A DNA stretch of 37,012 nucleotides from a virus. Below are positions 13,226-21,929 of this stretch, in pieces. A program made the translations under genes and the position numbers. The stretch is taken from positions 1-37,012 of IMG/VR virus record IMGVR_UViG_3300050821_009085, one strand, 5' to 3'. The notes beneath the pieces were generated by a model that worked only from the letters and a program-made list of their open reading frames with translations, made no database searches and was not told the origin of the DNA. Position 1 is the stretch's first letter. Each line of letters opens with the position of its first letter.

Positions 13226-13505
13226 CTTCAGTCTCCATTGTTTTTTCAAATTCAGCAGCCACTTGATTTATCATCTCTAACCAATGCATCGCTTCTGCTA
13301 AATGTCCTTCGAGTTTAGCAAAATTAGCTTTAGTGGATTCCATTTCAGCTTTAATCTTCAAAACACGGTCTTCAATATCAGCTTTGTTCACAACTACTTC
13401 TCCTTTTACTGGTTGATTATTACTTAGACTTTCCATATAAATTAGCATAGATAAAAATGAAAATGCAGACTTCAGAAACTTTTTTAATAGTAAAAATAAT
13501 GCCAT
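13173..13505 (-). CDS. N-terminally anchored coiled-coil protein (110 aa), possible lysis or structural role
   Basis: I use the ATG at 13505, which overlaps the fibre stop (TGATG) and has GGGAG eight bases upstream. Residues 2-23 are hydrophobic (ALFLLLKKFLKSAFSFLSML), then comes a coiled-coil-like stretch (about 45-90). One membrane helix plus coiled coil is the plan of inner-membrane spanins, and of unrelated small phage proteins. No partner outer-membrane spanin is visible, so the role stays open. Confidence 0.6.
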   Translation of the reverse strand: MALFLLLKKFLKSAFSFLSMLIYMESLSNNQPVKGEVVVNKADIEDRVLKIKAEMESTKANFAKLEGHLAEAMHWLEMINQVAAEFEKTMETEDGGKVDPKNGNEKGSAS

Positions 13506-16426
13506 CAAGAAAACTCCCAGACCACGATTAACCCAGCACTTCCAGTACCACCGGAAGCACTAGAACTGGTAGAGCCACCTCCCGATCCTCCTGAACCATA
13601 GTTACCACCTGCAGAGCCATTTCCAGTGGCAGTCGTAGATCTTCCTCCACCACCATAGTGACTTTCTCCTCCACCACCAGTGGAAGGGTTTCCTAAAAGC
13701 ATTAATCCAGGATTTCCAGGTTGTCCTTGAACATTAATATCTCCGTTAGATCCTACGCCGCCAGTTCCACCAGATGCAGCACTAGCTTGTGCATTAACAA
13801 GAGCACCTGCGCCATTACCACCCACTCCGCCGGTAGCCTGCAGAGAAGATGCACTGAAGGTGGTTGTACCGCCCGTTCCTCCAGTACCGCCGCCGCCTCC
13901 TGCAGACCCAACCGCTCCTACTGTATAAGTGTAGGTAGAAGCAGCAGACGCTACGTATAATCTGGCATAGCCTCCACCACCACCACCGCCTCCTGCAGAG
14001 CATGTGCCAGTATTACCAGTACTTCCCCCTCCGCCTCCTCCGCCGCCCACTACTTCTACTAATATAGAGGTAACCCCAGCAGGTTTTGTATAGGTTTGAG
14101 CAGTACCTGTAGTAAATATTTGAAATGATTTTAAGCCACCCGTTCCCGAAGTTGCAGGACTTGCCCAACTACCGTCTCCTCGCCAAAATGTTGTGCTAGA
14201 TGCAGATGTTCCACTATTCAAATTGGTTACAGGCAGGTTCCCAGTCACACCATTAGCAAGATTTACCTGGGCCCATGCAGGATTATTGGAAGTACCTGTA
14301 TTAGAAAGATAGTTTGTAGCAGTGGTACTTTTCGCAAGTGTAGATAAAGCGCTCGTAGAGGAAGCATAAAGAATATCCCCCTGACTATAGGAGCCAATAC
14401 CTGTGCCACCGCGCCCAACTGCTAATTGACCTGACCATCCTAAGGTCATGCTTACAGCTTGTAAAAGAGCCGTAGCAGGAGTTCCTCCGAGTGTCATCGT
14501 CACGTTTGTATCATTGGTCTCCGTTAAAGCGGCTCCTGCAGGTAATTGCGACGTAGTAGCAAGAGTCCCTGAAGTTGGGAACGTGACAGCGGTCGTATTG
14601 GTCATCGTAAAGGTAGATGCAAAGGCCCCTGAGGTAGTTAAACTACCACCTAGGGTTATAGTACTTGCACCATTGTTAACACCCGTACCACCTCGTGCTC
14701 CTGATAAGGTACCCGTCCAACCAAGAGTCATTGATACTGCTTGTAATAATGCAGTGGACGGCGTTCCTCCTAAAGTCATAGTAACATTGGTATCATCAAC
14801 TTCGGTCAATGCTGCAGGTGTTGGAAGTTGCGAGGTGGTCGCTAAGGTTCCAGAGGTTGGAAAGGTAACTGCGGTACCTGCTGTCATCGTAAAACTTGTA
14901 TTAAAAGCCCCAATCGTGGAAAGGTCGCCACCTAGGGTTAAGAAGCTACTTCCATTATTTATGCCAGTACCACCAAAGACCGGAGATAAAATTGTGCCAT
15001 TCCAGGTTCCTGTGGTAACAGTGCCCAAGGTGGTTATAGTATTTTGACCAATATATGTCGGGTCAATGTTGATTATGGGTGTCGTGCCTCCTGTAGAGGT
15101 AATGCGCCCGGCAGTTCCGGTGACACTTGTGACCAACCCCGCTGCTGTCGTGAATGGCACCCAAGTAGAGCCATTCACAGTACCTTCAAAAACAGTCGTC
15201 TGACTATTGAATCGAATAGTACCAGCCCCTCCTGCTTGTTGTGCACTATTACCTTCTGGCAATGTAACCCCACCAGTACCTGGTAATATTGGATTTGATG
15301 CAATGGATAAGGTAACGGTTCCTGTAGGATTTGAGGCCACGATTTGATTTGCAGTTCCGAGGATACTAGTTACAGCCCCTGTAGTTGTCGCGAGTGTGCC
15401 CGAGGTAGGAAAAGTGACATTTGTAGAACCCGTGAAATTGAATACAGCTGGGAATGCGCCACCTAGAGTGAGCGATCCTGCTGTAGAGATAGCGCCACCT
15501 AGGGTTATGGTATTTGAACCGTTATTGATGCCTGTGCCACCGAAAGCAGGCGTTATAACAGAACCATTCCAGGTGCCCGTAGTAATCGTACCAAGTGTTG
15601 CAAGGGAGGTTTGGCCAACGTAGGTTGCAGCTATATCTATAACCGGATTAATGCCACCGGTTGAGGTTATGCGATTAAGTGTACCTGATACAGAGTTCAC
15701 TAAGCCTGTAGTTGTTGCAACCTGCTCCCAAGCGCCAAGAAAAGAGCTATAAAATTCAAATACTGCATTAGTTGTGTTATAACGAATCATCCCATCTTGT
15801 GGAGATATTGGCCTTTGTGCCGTAGTTCCAAAAGGAATGAGGGCATTTGATGTGCCTGAAAACTGTGGATTAGGCGCTATAGAAAATTGAGGGTTTCCTG
15901 TTCCTGTGGGATTCGTAATAACGATTTGATTAGCCGAACCAAGTAAGGTCAAAGACGATAAATTTCCACTGGTATTTTGTACTGCTAAAAATCCTGTAGG
16001 CAGAGTAGAAAGTGCAAAACCATTTACAAGGGAACTTGTATTTGTCTTAACAATAAAGTCAGCATTTGCAAGATTTTGCACCGTTTGACCACTTACAGAC
16101 CCCTGATTTAAAAGGCCTATCATACTAGCGCCGTTGCCAACAGTATTTGCGGCTAATCGCGCAATTAGAGCTGCTACATCAGAGCTACCACCCAGTTGAT
16201 CCCAAACCGTACCATCCCAGAATTCAAATTGTGAAAAGTCAGTGTTATATCGTATGGTGGGAGTTGCAGGAGATACGGGACGCGTTGCTGTGTTGCCTGT
16301 TGCAGCAAATTGTAATTGCACATTTGCTTGAACATTTGCCCCTGATAATAAGGTAGGCGCTATCATGCCAAGCGAAAAATCACCGCCGCTAGTCATCTGA
16401 CTAATTTTAAGCGTCTGAACCATCAT
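13505..16426 (-). CDS. Large repetitive tail fibre with glycine-rich tip (about 973 aa)
   Basis: The N-terminal part has two variants of a PA/SP-TIRYNT...FEFWDG...W repeat. The shaft has three modules ending [12 protein letters not shown] and two near-identical segments ([20 protein letters not shown]). The C-terminal 210 residues begin [19 protein letters not shown], the start of glycine-rich tip domains, with runs of eight or more Gly. Such tips form polyglycine sandwiches that bind receptors. AGGA precedes two adjacent ATGs (16426 and 16423). The repeats are also DNA repeats and a likely place for recombination and host-range change. Confidence 0.85.
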   Translation of the reverse strand: MMVQTLKISQMTSGGDFSLGMIAPTLLSGANVQANVQLQFAATGNTATRPVSPATPTIRYNTDFSQFEFWDGTVWDQLGGSSDVAALIARLAANTVGNGASMIGLLNQGSVSGQTVQNLANADFIVKTNTSSLVNGFALSTLPTGFLAVQNTSGNLSSLTLLGSANQIVITNPTGTGNPQFSIAPNPQFSGTSNALIPFGTTAQRPISPQDGMIRYNTTNAVFEFYSSFLGAWEQVATTTGLVNSVSGTLNRITSTGGINPVIDIAATYVGQTSLATLGTITTGTWNGSVITPAFGGTGINNGSNTITLGGAISTAGSLTLGGAFPAVFNFTGSTNVTFPTSGTLATTTGAVTSILGTANQIVASNPTGTVTLSIASNPILPGTGGVTLPEGNSAQQAGGAGTIRFNSQTTVFEGTVNGSTWVPFTTAAGLVTSVTGTAGRITSTGGTTPIINIDPTYIGQNTITTLGTVTTGTWNGTILSPVFGGTGINNGSSFLTLGGDLSTIGAFNTSFTMTAGTAVTFPTSGTLATTSQLPTPAALTEVDDTNVTMTLGGTPSTALLQAVSMTLGWTGTLSGARGGTGVNNGASTITLGGSLTTSGAFASTFTMTNTTAVTFPTSGTLATTSQLPAGAALTETNDTNVTMTLGGTPATALLQAVSMTLGWSGQLAVGRGGTGIGSYSQGDILYASSTSALSTLAKSTTATNYLSNTGTSNNPAWAQVNLANGVTGNLPVTNLNSGTSASSTTFWRGDGSWASPATSGTGGLKSFQIFTTGTAQTYTKPAGVTSILVEVVGGGGGGGGSTGNTGTCSAGGGGGGGGYARLYVASAASTYTYTVGAVGSAGGGGGTGGTGGTTTFSASSLQATGGVGGNGAGALVNAQASAASGGTGGVGSNGDINVQGQPGNPGLMLLGNPSTGGGGESHYGGGGRSTTATGNGSAGGNYGSGGSGGGSTSSSASGGTGSAGLIVVWEFS

Positions 16427-16448
16427 AAATCCTTTTATGCGATTACAT

Positions 16449-16796
16449 TTACGGCAATTGTCTTAATGATATCCCAAAATATGCACCAGTTGCATCCGGC
16501 GTGATAAAATGCAACACATCTCCACCTTGCGCGTAGCGCTGTGATCCATCTGAGCCTGGTCTAAACTCCGTATATTGTTGAGTATTCGAAGTTCCTGTAG
16601 TTGGAACAGTTCCCGTGGTATTTGAGCTTACAAAAATATTTGAGTTCTGAGTGTAGCCAAAACGTATTGAATATTTATTAATAGAAGTACCTGGAACGGT
16701 GAAAGATTGACTTCCATTAGTTGCAAGATTAAATTGTACGCAAACATCCGAAAATGGTACAGTTTGATCATAATTACTATTGTATAATATCGCCAC
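16449..16796 (-). CDS. Small structural protein of the tail-fibre block (115 aa)
   Basis: I use the GTG at 16796, preceded by AGGAG; longer frames upstream lack a ribosome site. The protein is beta-rich with many Ser, Thr, Asn and Gly residues ([26 protein letters not shown]) and no membrane segment. Between two large fibre genes, it may be an adaptor, a cap or a head decoration. Not recognised. Confidence 0.65.
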   Translation of the reverse strand: MAILYNSNYDQTVPFSDVCVQFNLATNGSQSFTVPGTSINKYSIRFGYTQNSNIFVSSNTTGTVPTTGTSNTQQYTEFRPGSDGSQRYAQGGDVLHFITPDATGAYFGISLRQLP

Positions 16797-16815
16797 AATT
16801 ATAACTCCTTTTATA

Positions 16816-18915
16816 TTAAGTGCCCATCCTTGAGTCTGCTGAGTAGTGAAACGAAATATAAGCATCTGTTGAATTAGATACACTACCAGCTACGGATGCA
16901 AAAGGACTAGCTGTTTGTGTAACTGATATAAATTGAACTCCTTTATTTCCGTTATTCGCTGAATTCCAGCCCGTTGTAACTATTTCAGTAGTAGCGCCTA
17001 TTTGCACTGCATTGTCTCTAATATAAACTGAAACATTATTGATAAGACCTGCTTCATTATAAAAAACTAAAGATGCATTAGTCCTTTTTACCTCGTTGTA
17101 GCGAATATCAAAAGACCTTGGAAATACCACAATATTCCCACCGCTGGTGAATACGTTACAAGTTCTAACCAAAGCACCACTGGCATCACTAGTGGTTAAT
17201 AGTACGCCTAAATTTTTAGAGCTTTCAAAATAATAATAACAACGTTTTAAGGTCTCATCAAAGGTTAATATTTGTGCATCCAGAGCAAAGTCATTTCGAC
17301 ATAAAGACACACGTTCGAATAAAATACTATCTGCAGTTGCCGCCTGATTCATATTATCGATAGTATAAATTACAATTCCTAAGGTCATGGTTCCTGTTTG
17401 GTTTGCAGGTAATGTCATTCCTTGAAATGAATAGGTCGAACCCTGGGCGCCAAAGGTATAAATTGGATCATTGGTAGGTGTTATAGCTGTCCATCCTGCT
17501 GCAAAAACTGGATCGCCTGCTCCCGTCCAACTAGATATTGGTTCAGCCGAGCCAATAGTAGACGGTAATGTTGTTCGCCAAATAAGACGCATTTTAAACC
17601 TTACACTACTACTATGCGTTGGACTTAAGATATAAGCTCTCACTAAAGAGGATAATGTATATCCCCATACATCTCGAATTGTTCTAGGGTCGATATATTG
17701 AATCATCGCAAATCTATTATTAGCAGTAACTGCTGTTACCTGAAATGCAAAGTTTTGAGCTGCAGTGCCTTGCGCCGTCGATACCTGAGAAGCACCTGTT
17801 TGCTGATAAATAATGGTCTGATCAGCCGTATAAGCACATTGGGATGCTAAGGTAGTGTTAGTAACTGTCGTAAATTGCCAAGGATTTAATCCAAAATCCC
17901 ACCCCGTCAACAAACTTTCTTTAGGCTCGGTTAATAAACTATTACGATAATAATGGAAAGTATAATCTTGTTGGCGTTCTATTGTGTCTTGGATGTATGG
18001 AACAACCGTTGGCATATTAGATACAACTAATTGAATACTAGTTATGAAGACATTCCCTGTTATCGGTAACTGGATTAAAAAATCAACGTAAGCCGCTGGG
18101 GGTAAATCAGGGTTTGTGGTTCCACCTAACGTACCAAAGCCACGATATTCATTGAATACGCCGTCTACCGTGGCCGTTAAAACAGTGGCTAATAGCGTTG
18201 AATTTGAATCAACTAAGGTCGCTGTAATAACCTGCGGGGCACCTTGAATCAAAGCCGTTATCGATACTGCCACCGTTTGATTTGCCCATTCCATCCCGTT
18301 TTGTTGAAATCTCTGTCTTAATACAACACTGCCCCAACTACTAGTATTAATTTCTAAGGCATAAGGCGCATTCGTGGGATTAATAGTTGAAGGACTATCA
18401 TTTAATGGCACCTGGGTCAACGTAACGGTTCCTGTGCCTGTTAAAAGCAAAGACCAACCCGGAGCCACATCAATCGGACTAACGCCGCTTGCAGCGCCTG
18501 TGTAGCTAAATGGCGTGGTAAAATCTATTAAAGAGAACTGTGGGTTCGTGATTTGATTGTCACTAATGGATGCAACCTGAGTAATAGGGCCAATACCACC
18601 ACTGCCTGGTGTGTAATTCTCAACCAAATAAATAAGGGGATCGCTTTGATCATCGCCTTTCCTAAATTCGAGTCTGTATACCATGGGAGCAGCAGAACTA
18701 CCAGTATCCCAATAGATGTCTACAGGAAGAGTACCATTGGCTAGAAATTGAATTGGGTTGTTCCAAGGAATTAAACCTGAGGGATCGTGGTATACAATAG
18801 CTGGCAAATAAGGAAATGTATTTTGTAAGACAAATAGAAAATACGTATCGTCAAAAGGTAATGCGGTTAGATCAACTTCGAACCAAATAGGATTAAATGA
18901 CCTTACAAACGGCAT
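16816..18915 (-). CDS. Receptor-binding / tail appendage protein (699 aa)
   Basis: I start at the ATG at 18915, with GGAG seven bases upstream. The N-terminal 110 residues (MPFVRSFNPIWFEVDLTALP onward) look like a virion-attachment domain. Residues about 120-310 and 330-560 are beta-rich and resemble carbohydrate-binding jelly rolls. The end (about 565-699) has LKRCYYYFESSK, a pattern typical of C-terminal domains of phage receptor-binding proteins. It is in the place of the P22 tailspike (gene 9), downstream of ejection genes and a cassette, but is not itself recognisably a tailspike hydrolase. Confidence 0.72.
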   Translation of the reverse strand: MPFVRSFNPIWFEVDLTALPFDDTYFLFVLQNTFPYLPAIVYHDPSGLIPWNNPIQFLANGTLPVDIYWDTGSSAAPMVYRLEFRKGDDQSDPLIYLVENYTPGSGGIGPITQVASISDNQITNPQFSLIDFTTPFSYTGAASGVSPIDVAPGWSLLLTGTGTVTLTQVPLNDSPSTINPTNAPYALEINTSSWGSVVLRQRFQQNGMEWANQTVAVSITALIQGAPQVITATLVDSNSTLLATVLTATVDGVFNEYRGFGTLGGTTNPDLPPAAYVDFLIQLPITGNVFITSIQLVVSNMPTVVPYIQDTIERQQDYTFHYYRNSLLTEPKESLLTGWDFGLNPWQFTTVTNTTLASQCAYTADQTIIYQQTGASQVSTAQGTAAQNFAFQVTAVTANNRFAMIQYIDPRTIRDVWGYTLSSLVRAYILSPTHSSSVRFKMRLIWRTTLPSTIGSAEPISSWTGAGDPVFAAGWTAITPTNDPIYTFGAQGSTYSFQGMTLPANQTGTMTLGIVIYTIDNMNQAATADSILFERVSLCRNDFALDAQILTFDETLKRCYYYFESSKNLGVLLTTSDASGALVRTCNVFTSGGNIVVFPRSFDIRYNEVKRTNASLVFYNEAGLINNVSVYIRDNAVQIGATTEIVTTGWNSANNGNKGVQFISVTQTASPFASVAGSVSNSTDAYISFHYSADSRMGT

Positions 18916-18953
18916 TATCACACTCCTTGTGTAATTTGATTTATATTAGCATG

Positions 18954-19457
18954 TTACTCACGAATTGCTAGACTAATAACCGATTTTTGTAATCCTTTCT
19001 TACAATTAAGACAAACTACTGCAATATTTGGTAATTCATTGTTCCAGGGGTCATTGTCGATATGATACAAAACTAAACAAAAGTCATGTTCTTTATAGCC
19101 ACAAAGCTGACAATGCTTTCCGTAATTTTGAAATACTAGTTTCTTTAAGCCTAATCGACATCCTGAGCCTTTTTTAAGGATTCTTTGGGATTTATTTAGA
19201 GCCAGTTTTTCTTTTATTTTAGCTTTGTAACAAATCTGACAATGTTTAGAGCAGAACTTTTTCTTTGATCGTTGAAAATATTTAGAACCGGTAACTTCCG
19301 TACTACAATTCATACAGTTAAATATAGGCGCCTCTACATTCCTATTAATATGACAATCATAACTGCAGTATTTTGCTGTATGTACTCGAAATAGAGGTAC
19401 ATAGAAAAAACGTGCACAGACTCTACACTTTATATTTTTGCCATTCCTTTGTCGCAT
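18954..19457 (-). CDS. HNH endonuclease with multiple zinc knuckles (167 aa)
   Basis: The C-terminal part has CQLCG, then LYHIDNDPWNNELPNIAVVC and CLNCKKG, an HNH fold with two C-x2-C zinc pairs. The N-terminal part has four more cysteine pairs (CRVC, CSYDC, CMNC, CSKHC), probably DNA-binding knuckles. The start ATG at 19457 lies within the end of the second initiator gene (28-base overlap). HNH proteins next to packaging or replication genes can be homing or accessory nucleases. Its location suggests it belongs to the cassette. Confidence 0.8.
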   Translation of the reverse strand: MRQRNGKNIKCRVCARFFYVPLFRVHTAKYCSYDCHINRNVEAPIFNCMNCSTEVTGSKYFQRSKKKFCSKHCQICYKAKIKEKLALNKSQRILKKGSGCRLGLKKLVFQNYGKHCQLCGYKEHDFCLVLYHIDNDPWNNELPNIAVVCLNCKKGLQKSVISLAIRE

Positions 19458-19978
19458 TTCATCATCTCATCTAATAGTGGCTGTAGGTGTTTAAAATCTG
19501 GCCCTAATTTGAAATTTCCTTTTTGACAGTATTCTAATTCTTTTCGTTCTTCATGGGTTAAAAAAGAAAAAGGGTTTTCGCTATTGTCTTTATTATTGTT
19601 TTTAATATTGTCTATAGGTATCCCAGCTAGTGGGGTCATTAAACACCCCAAAATGGGGTCATTAAACTCTGGAAATGGGGTGATTAAAGATTTATCACCC
19701 TCTTTAGTGGGGTGATTAAAACTTATACGATAAATAGGAATTCTGTTCCGATAACTAGTATTTTTTCCGGTATAAATTAAGATTTTTTTATCTCTAAATA
19801 TTTTTAATATGGATTCGACTTTATTTCTGCATCGACCGCTTTTTTCCATGATCTGATCAATAGTAAGAAATACTTCATTATCTTTATTAGCTGTGAAGCA
19901 AAGAATCGAAAGAATGTGTTTTTGTGTTGCAGTAAAACCAGTTTGTTCAAAACATAGTCTTGTTAGGTCTATACTCAT
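19430..19978 (-). CDS. Second replication-initiator-like protein, winged-helix (182 aa)
   Basis: I use the ATG at 19978 (MSIDLTRLCFEQ); an ATG at 20032 lies inside a strong hairpin and has no ribosome site. The N-terminal winged helix (TIDQIMEKSGRCRNKVESIL, then YTGKNTSYRNRIPIYRI) aligns in plan with that of the initiator at 252-1214. A linker follows, encoded by four 13-bp iterons (19631-19720), and then a short C-terminal domain. This is the gene plan of plasmid or phage initiators with an origin inside. It may be a second replication module or a relic. The similarity is by eye. Confidence 0.62.
   Translation of the reverse strand: MSIDLTRLCFEQTGFTATQKHILSILCFTANKDNEVFLTIDQIMEKSGRCRNKVESILKIFRDKKILIYTGKNTSYRNRIPIYRISFNHPTKEGDKSLITPFPEFNDPILGCLMTPLAGIPIDNIKNNNKDNSENPFSFLTHEERKELEYCQKGNFKLGPDFKHLQPLLDEMMKCDKGMAKI
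19631..19720. repeat. Iteron array 2 (four 13-bp repeats), possible second origin
   Basis: TGGGGTCATTAAA occurs at 19631-19643 and 19654-19666, and TGGGGTGATTAAA at 19676-19688 and 19708-19720. Starts are 23, 22 and 32 bp apart. Reversed partial copies lie at 19641-19650 (AAACACCCCA) and 19691-19700 (TTTATCACCC). The array sits inside the second initiator-like gene and differs completely in sequence from array 1. Confidence 0.7.
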
Positions 19979-20008
19979 TTGATATACTATTCCTGTTGTG
20001 TGTTGTTG

Positions 20009-20044
20009 AAAGCCGAACGGGTTAGCGCCCATATGTTCGGCTTT
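20009..20044. other. Strong hairpin ahead of the second initiator
   Basis: AAAGCCGAAC (20009-20018) and GTTCGGCTTT (20035-20044) form a perfect 10-bp stem, with GGG and CCC in the loop able to pair further. On the plus strand GTTTTTG follows, so it could stop leftover plus-strand transcription. On the minus strand it lies between the 49-aa gene and the initiator and could control its expression. Confidence 0.65.
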
Positions 20045-20059
20045 GTTTTTGTATTATAC

Positions 20060-20209
20060 CTATTTTTTATTTTTCTTCTTACGCTTTTCCCCGGATTCCG
20101 AGTATGCAATTGCTACAGCTTGTTTCTGAGGTTTTCCTGCGGACATTTCAGCTTTAATATTATCTTTGAACCCTTTAGATCCTGGTTTAGCTCCTTTCTT
20201 CAATGGCAT
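20060..20209 (-). CDS. Small basic phage protein (49 aa)
   Basis: The ATG at 20209 has AAGGAG upstream. The protein begins MPLKKGAKPGSKGF and contains AGKPQKQAVAIAYSESG, then a lysine-rich tail. I recognise this short basic KKG...GKPQKQAVAIA family from many phage genomes, always of unknown function. It is the first minus-strand gene of the cassette, divergent from the membrane peptide at 20297. Confidence 0.8.
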   Translation of the reverse strand: MPLKKGAKPGSKGFKDNIKAEMSAGKPQKQAVAIAYSESGEKRKKKNKK

Positions 20210-20253
20210 TTCATTCTCCTTAAAATAATGATTGTTTTTTGGTCATACACATG

Positions 20254-20270
20254 GTACAATGTACTTGTAA
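20254..20270. promoter_or_regulatory. Operator-like site in the cassette's divergent intergenic region
   Basis: GTACAA-TGTA-CTTGTA matches the halves of operator 1 (GTACAAG / CTTGTAC) with one extra central base. It lies between the divergent starts at 20209 (minus) and 20297 (plus). On the minus strand TTACAA and TATGAC, 17 bp apart, overlap it; on the plus strand AATACT preceded by TG is a possible -10. The extra base makes this the weakest of the three sites. Confidence 0.45.
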
Positions 20271-20296
20271 TACTAACCCACACAAATAGGTGTAAC

Positions 20297-20428
20297 ATGG
20301 ACGATAACTTTTATAAAGATAAAAAGGATAATAACAAAAGGCGCCAGTTGAGTTATATTGGATTTAAAGTTTTTGTAATCATATCTGGGTTGTTTATGCT
20401 GTTAGGATATGAGTTTAATTGGTTTTGA
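20297..20428 (+). CDS. Small membrane protein (43 aa)
   Basis: The ATG at 20297 has AGGTG just upstream. The first 20 residues are charged (KDKKDNNKRRQLS) and the rest is one membrane helix (FKVFVIISGLFMLLGYEFNW). It starts a short plus-strand run of membrane peptides within the otherwise minus-strand late region. It could be a holin-type or regulatory peptide. Confidence 0.6.
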   Translation: MDDNFYKDKKDNNKRRQLSYIGFKVFVIISGLFMLLGYEFNWF

Positions 20429-20437
20429 GGGTTTAGG

Positions 20438-20662
20438 ATGAGTAAAGATACTGAGCAATATATTGAACATGAAGTAAGATTGAGATTAATAGAATCTCAA
20501 AATACAGATATCTATAGGAAGTTTGAAAAAATTGAGGAACGGATAGAAAGGATTTTCGATAAACTTGATTCAAAGATTCATTCTAATTTCTTATGGACTA
20601 TTGGGCTTATAGGTACATCTATTGTTCTCCCTGTGATTTTACATTTACTGAAACTTATTTGA
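20438..20662 (+). CDS. Small C-terminally membrane-anchored protein (74 aa), paralogue of the 61-aa protein
   Basis: The protein begins MSKDTEQYIEHEVRLRLI, has a charged coiled-coil-like middle (FEKIEERIERIFDKLDSKI), and ends in a membrane helix (LWTIGLIGTSIVLPVILHLL). EQYI-HEVRLR and the C-terminal anchor match the protein at 1440-1625. XhlA-type proteins have this plan. Each copy lies next to a winged-helix initiator gene, which suggests duplication of a module. Confidence 0.75.
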   Translation: MSKDTEQYIEHEVRLRLIESQNTDIYRKFEKIEERIERIFDKLDSKIHSNFLWTIGLIGTSIVLPVILHLLKLI

Positions 20663-20670
20663 GGTTTATT

Positions 20671-20730
20671 ATGGGTTTTATAATATTTTTTACAATCTAT
20701 ATATTAATTTGTTGGTGGGCATTTGATTAA
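20671..20730 (+). CDS. Tiny membrane peptide (19 aa)
   Basis: GAGG, six bases, then ATG at 20671. The product, MGFIIFFTIYILICWWAFD, is one hydrophobic helix. It follows the 74-aa gene by eight bases and ends five bases before the convergent stop at 20736. A frame this short can arise by chance, but the ribosome site and hydrophobic composition support it. Confidence 0.45.
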   Translation: MGFIIFFTIYILICWWAFD

Positions 20731-20735
20731 TTATT

Positions 20736-21929
20736 TTATTTGAGGAATTTTTTTAATTCATTATATCCTAACAAACCACCTATAGTTCCATAAGTTAAAA
20801 CTTTCTTTACAGAAGGATTATGAAGAAATATCCCTGGATGATTCTTAGCTAACTGCACCATAAATTCTTCATCTTTTAATAAATTCTTAACAGCAGTTTT
20901 GGGGCGCATTTTTCCTGCTTCATATTCTGATAGGTCTTCAAGCCTTGTATAAGGGATAACGTTTTCTCTATATTTGTTGGCAAGATTAGTATAACCCATT
21001 GCCAACTTTGGGTTGCTACCAAAAGCGTTCTTTGAAAACATGGCTTCTTTAATGCCTTTACGTGTCTCAAGTACATTCTTATAAGTTTTGATTTGACTAG
21101 GTGTTAAACCAGTCTTCCTGGATATACTATCAAGATGCCTTTCAAATGCTCCAAGCTCACTATTTGCCCAATGAGCATTTTCAATAGTTGGTTCAGCTAA
21201 ATATTTTTTAAGTGCTGTATGAAATTTTGGTTGTGAGTTTTTAACAATATTAGAGTGCATATCTACAATTTTTGGGGATGGTAAGGCATGCGTAAGTCCT
21301 GCATTATGGGCTTCTGAAAATAATTTAGTGTAATCTTTTTTCGCAATTCCCATTTCTTTCGCTTTCGCCTTAGATAACTGTTTTACAATTCCTTTGCTAG
21401 TGATCGCAGGGATTCTTGCTGTAGCCGCCTCTGGAGCCATAAATAAAGGCGCGATAGCACCAATATCATGAAACAATTCATCACCTCTTTGAGACTCACC
21501 AAGAATGGCATGCTCTAATCCTGTATTACCAATCTTTAACTTTTCAGCATAAGGAGCAATTTGTTTAAATAAAGGTATATTTTTTGAGCCAAGATAGGTA
21601 TTAATATTTAATGGCAGATTGTATAATCCTTTAGCTCCTTCTAAGAGTCCAGATAAAATCCCAGCCCCACCACGACCAATTCCTGACAAAGGATGTTCAG
21701 ATAATTGTTGTCCTGCTTCTGAGAATTCATTAGGCAATTGCATCGCTTTATTGCCTGCTGCAAATAATAAATTTAATCCCGCATTACCAATATCTCCCGG
21801 AATACTAGCTATACCTTCATTTTCATGAGTCGGCATCATTGGCGCTTGTGGTAATTTTGACTCTGCTGGTCCTTTGATACGAAACCCTGCATTAGAATTA
21901 GCTAGACCTTTTATTTTATATTGAGACAT
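20736..21929 (-). CDS. Probable DNA-ejection protein (397 aa), gp16-like position
   Basis: This is the last of three consecutive genes where P22 has its ejection proteins 7, 20 and 16. It is Gly/Ala-rich at the N terminus with weak hydrophobic stretches (about 45-110 and 150-175) that could enter membranes, then basic and helical. It ends in a hydrophobic GTIGGLLGYNELKKFLK. Ejection proteins leave the virion with the DNA and help it cross the envelope. Start codon overlaps the previous stop (TAATG). Assigned by position and composition. Confidence 0.55.
   Translation of the reverse strand: MSQYKIKGLANSNAGFRIKGPAESKLPQAPMMPTHENEGIASIPGDIGNAGLNLLFAAGNKAMQLPNEFSEAGQQLSEHPLSGIGRGGAGILSGLLEGAKGLYNLPLNINTYLGSKNIPLFKQIAPYAEKLKIGNTGLEHAILGESQRGDELFHDIGAIAPLFMAPEAATARIPAITSKGIVKQLSKAKAKEMGIAKKDYTKLFSEAHNAGLTHALPSPKIVDMHSNIVKNSQPKFHTALKKYLAEPTIENAHWANSELGAFERHLDSISRKTGLTPSQIKTYKNVLETRKGIKEAMFSKNAFGSNPKLAMGYTNLANKYRENVIPYTRLEDLSEYEAGKMRPKTAVKNLLKDEEFMVQLAKNHPGIFLHNPSVKKVLTYGTIGGLLGYNELKKFLK

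Noticed and set aside
13513-14100. Plus-strand frames (for example 13721-13960) with many Ser and Cys codons
   Set aside because: They are shadows of the glycine-rich fibre tip, whose GGN codons read as Ser, Cys and Arg on the other strand.
14448-15047. A 199-codon plus-strand open frame opposite the fibre gene
   Set aside because: It is the complement of the Gly/Thr-rich fibre repeats, which lack stops on the other strand. It is Val/Pro-rich, has no ribosome site and no family.
19631-19720. A CRISPR array
   Set aside because: The repeats are 13 bp at a period of about 22 bp and lie within a coding frame. CRISPR repeats are longer, with unique spacers of about 30 bp. No cas operon is present; the Cas4-like gene belongs to a recombination operon.
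19979-20428. A 149-codon plus-strand frame
   Set aside because: Its first two thirds run antisense to the 49-aa gene and through the hairpin. Only the end, from the ATG at 20297 with its own ribosome site, looks real.
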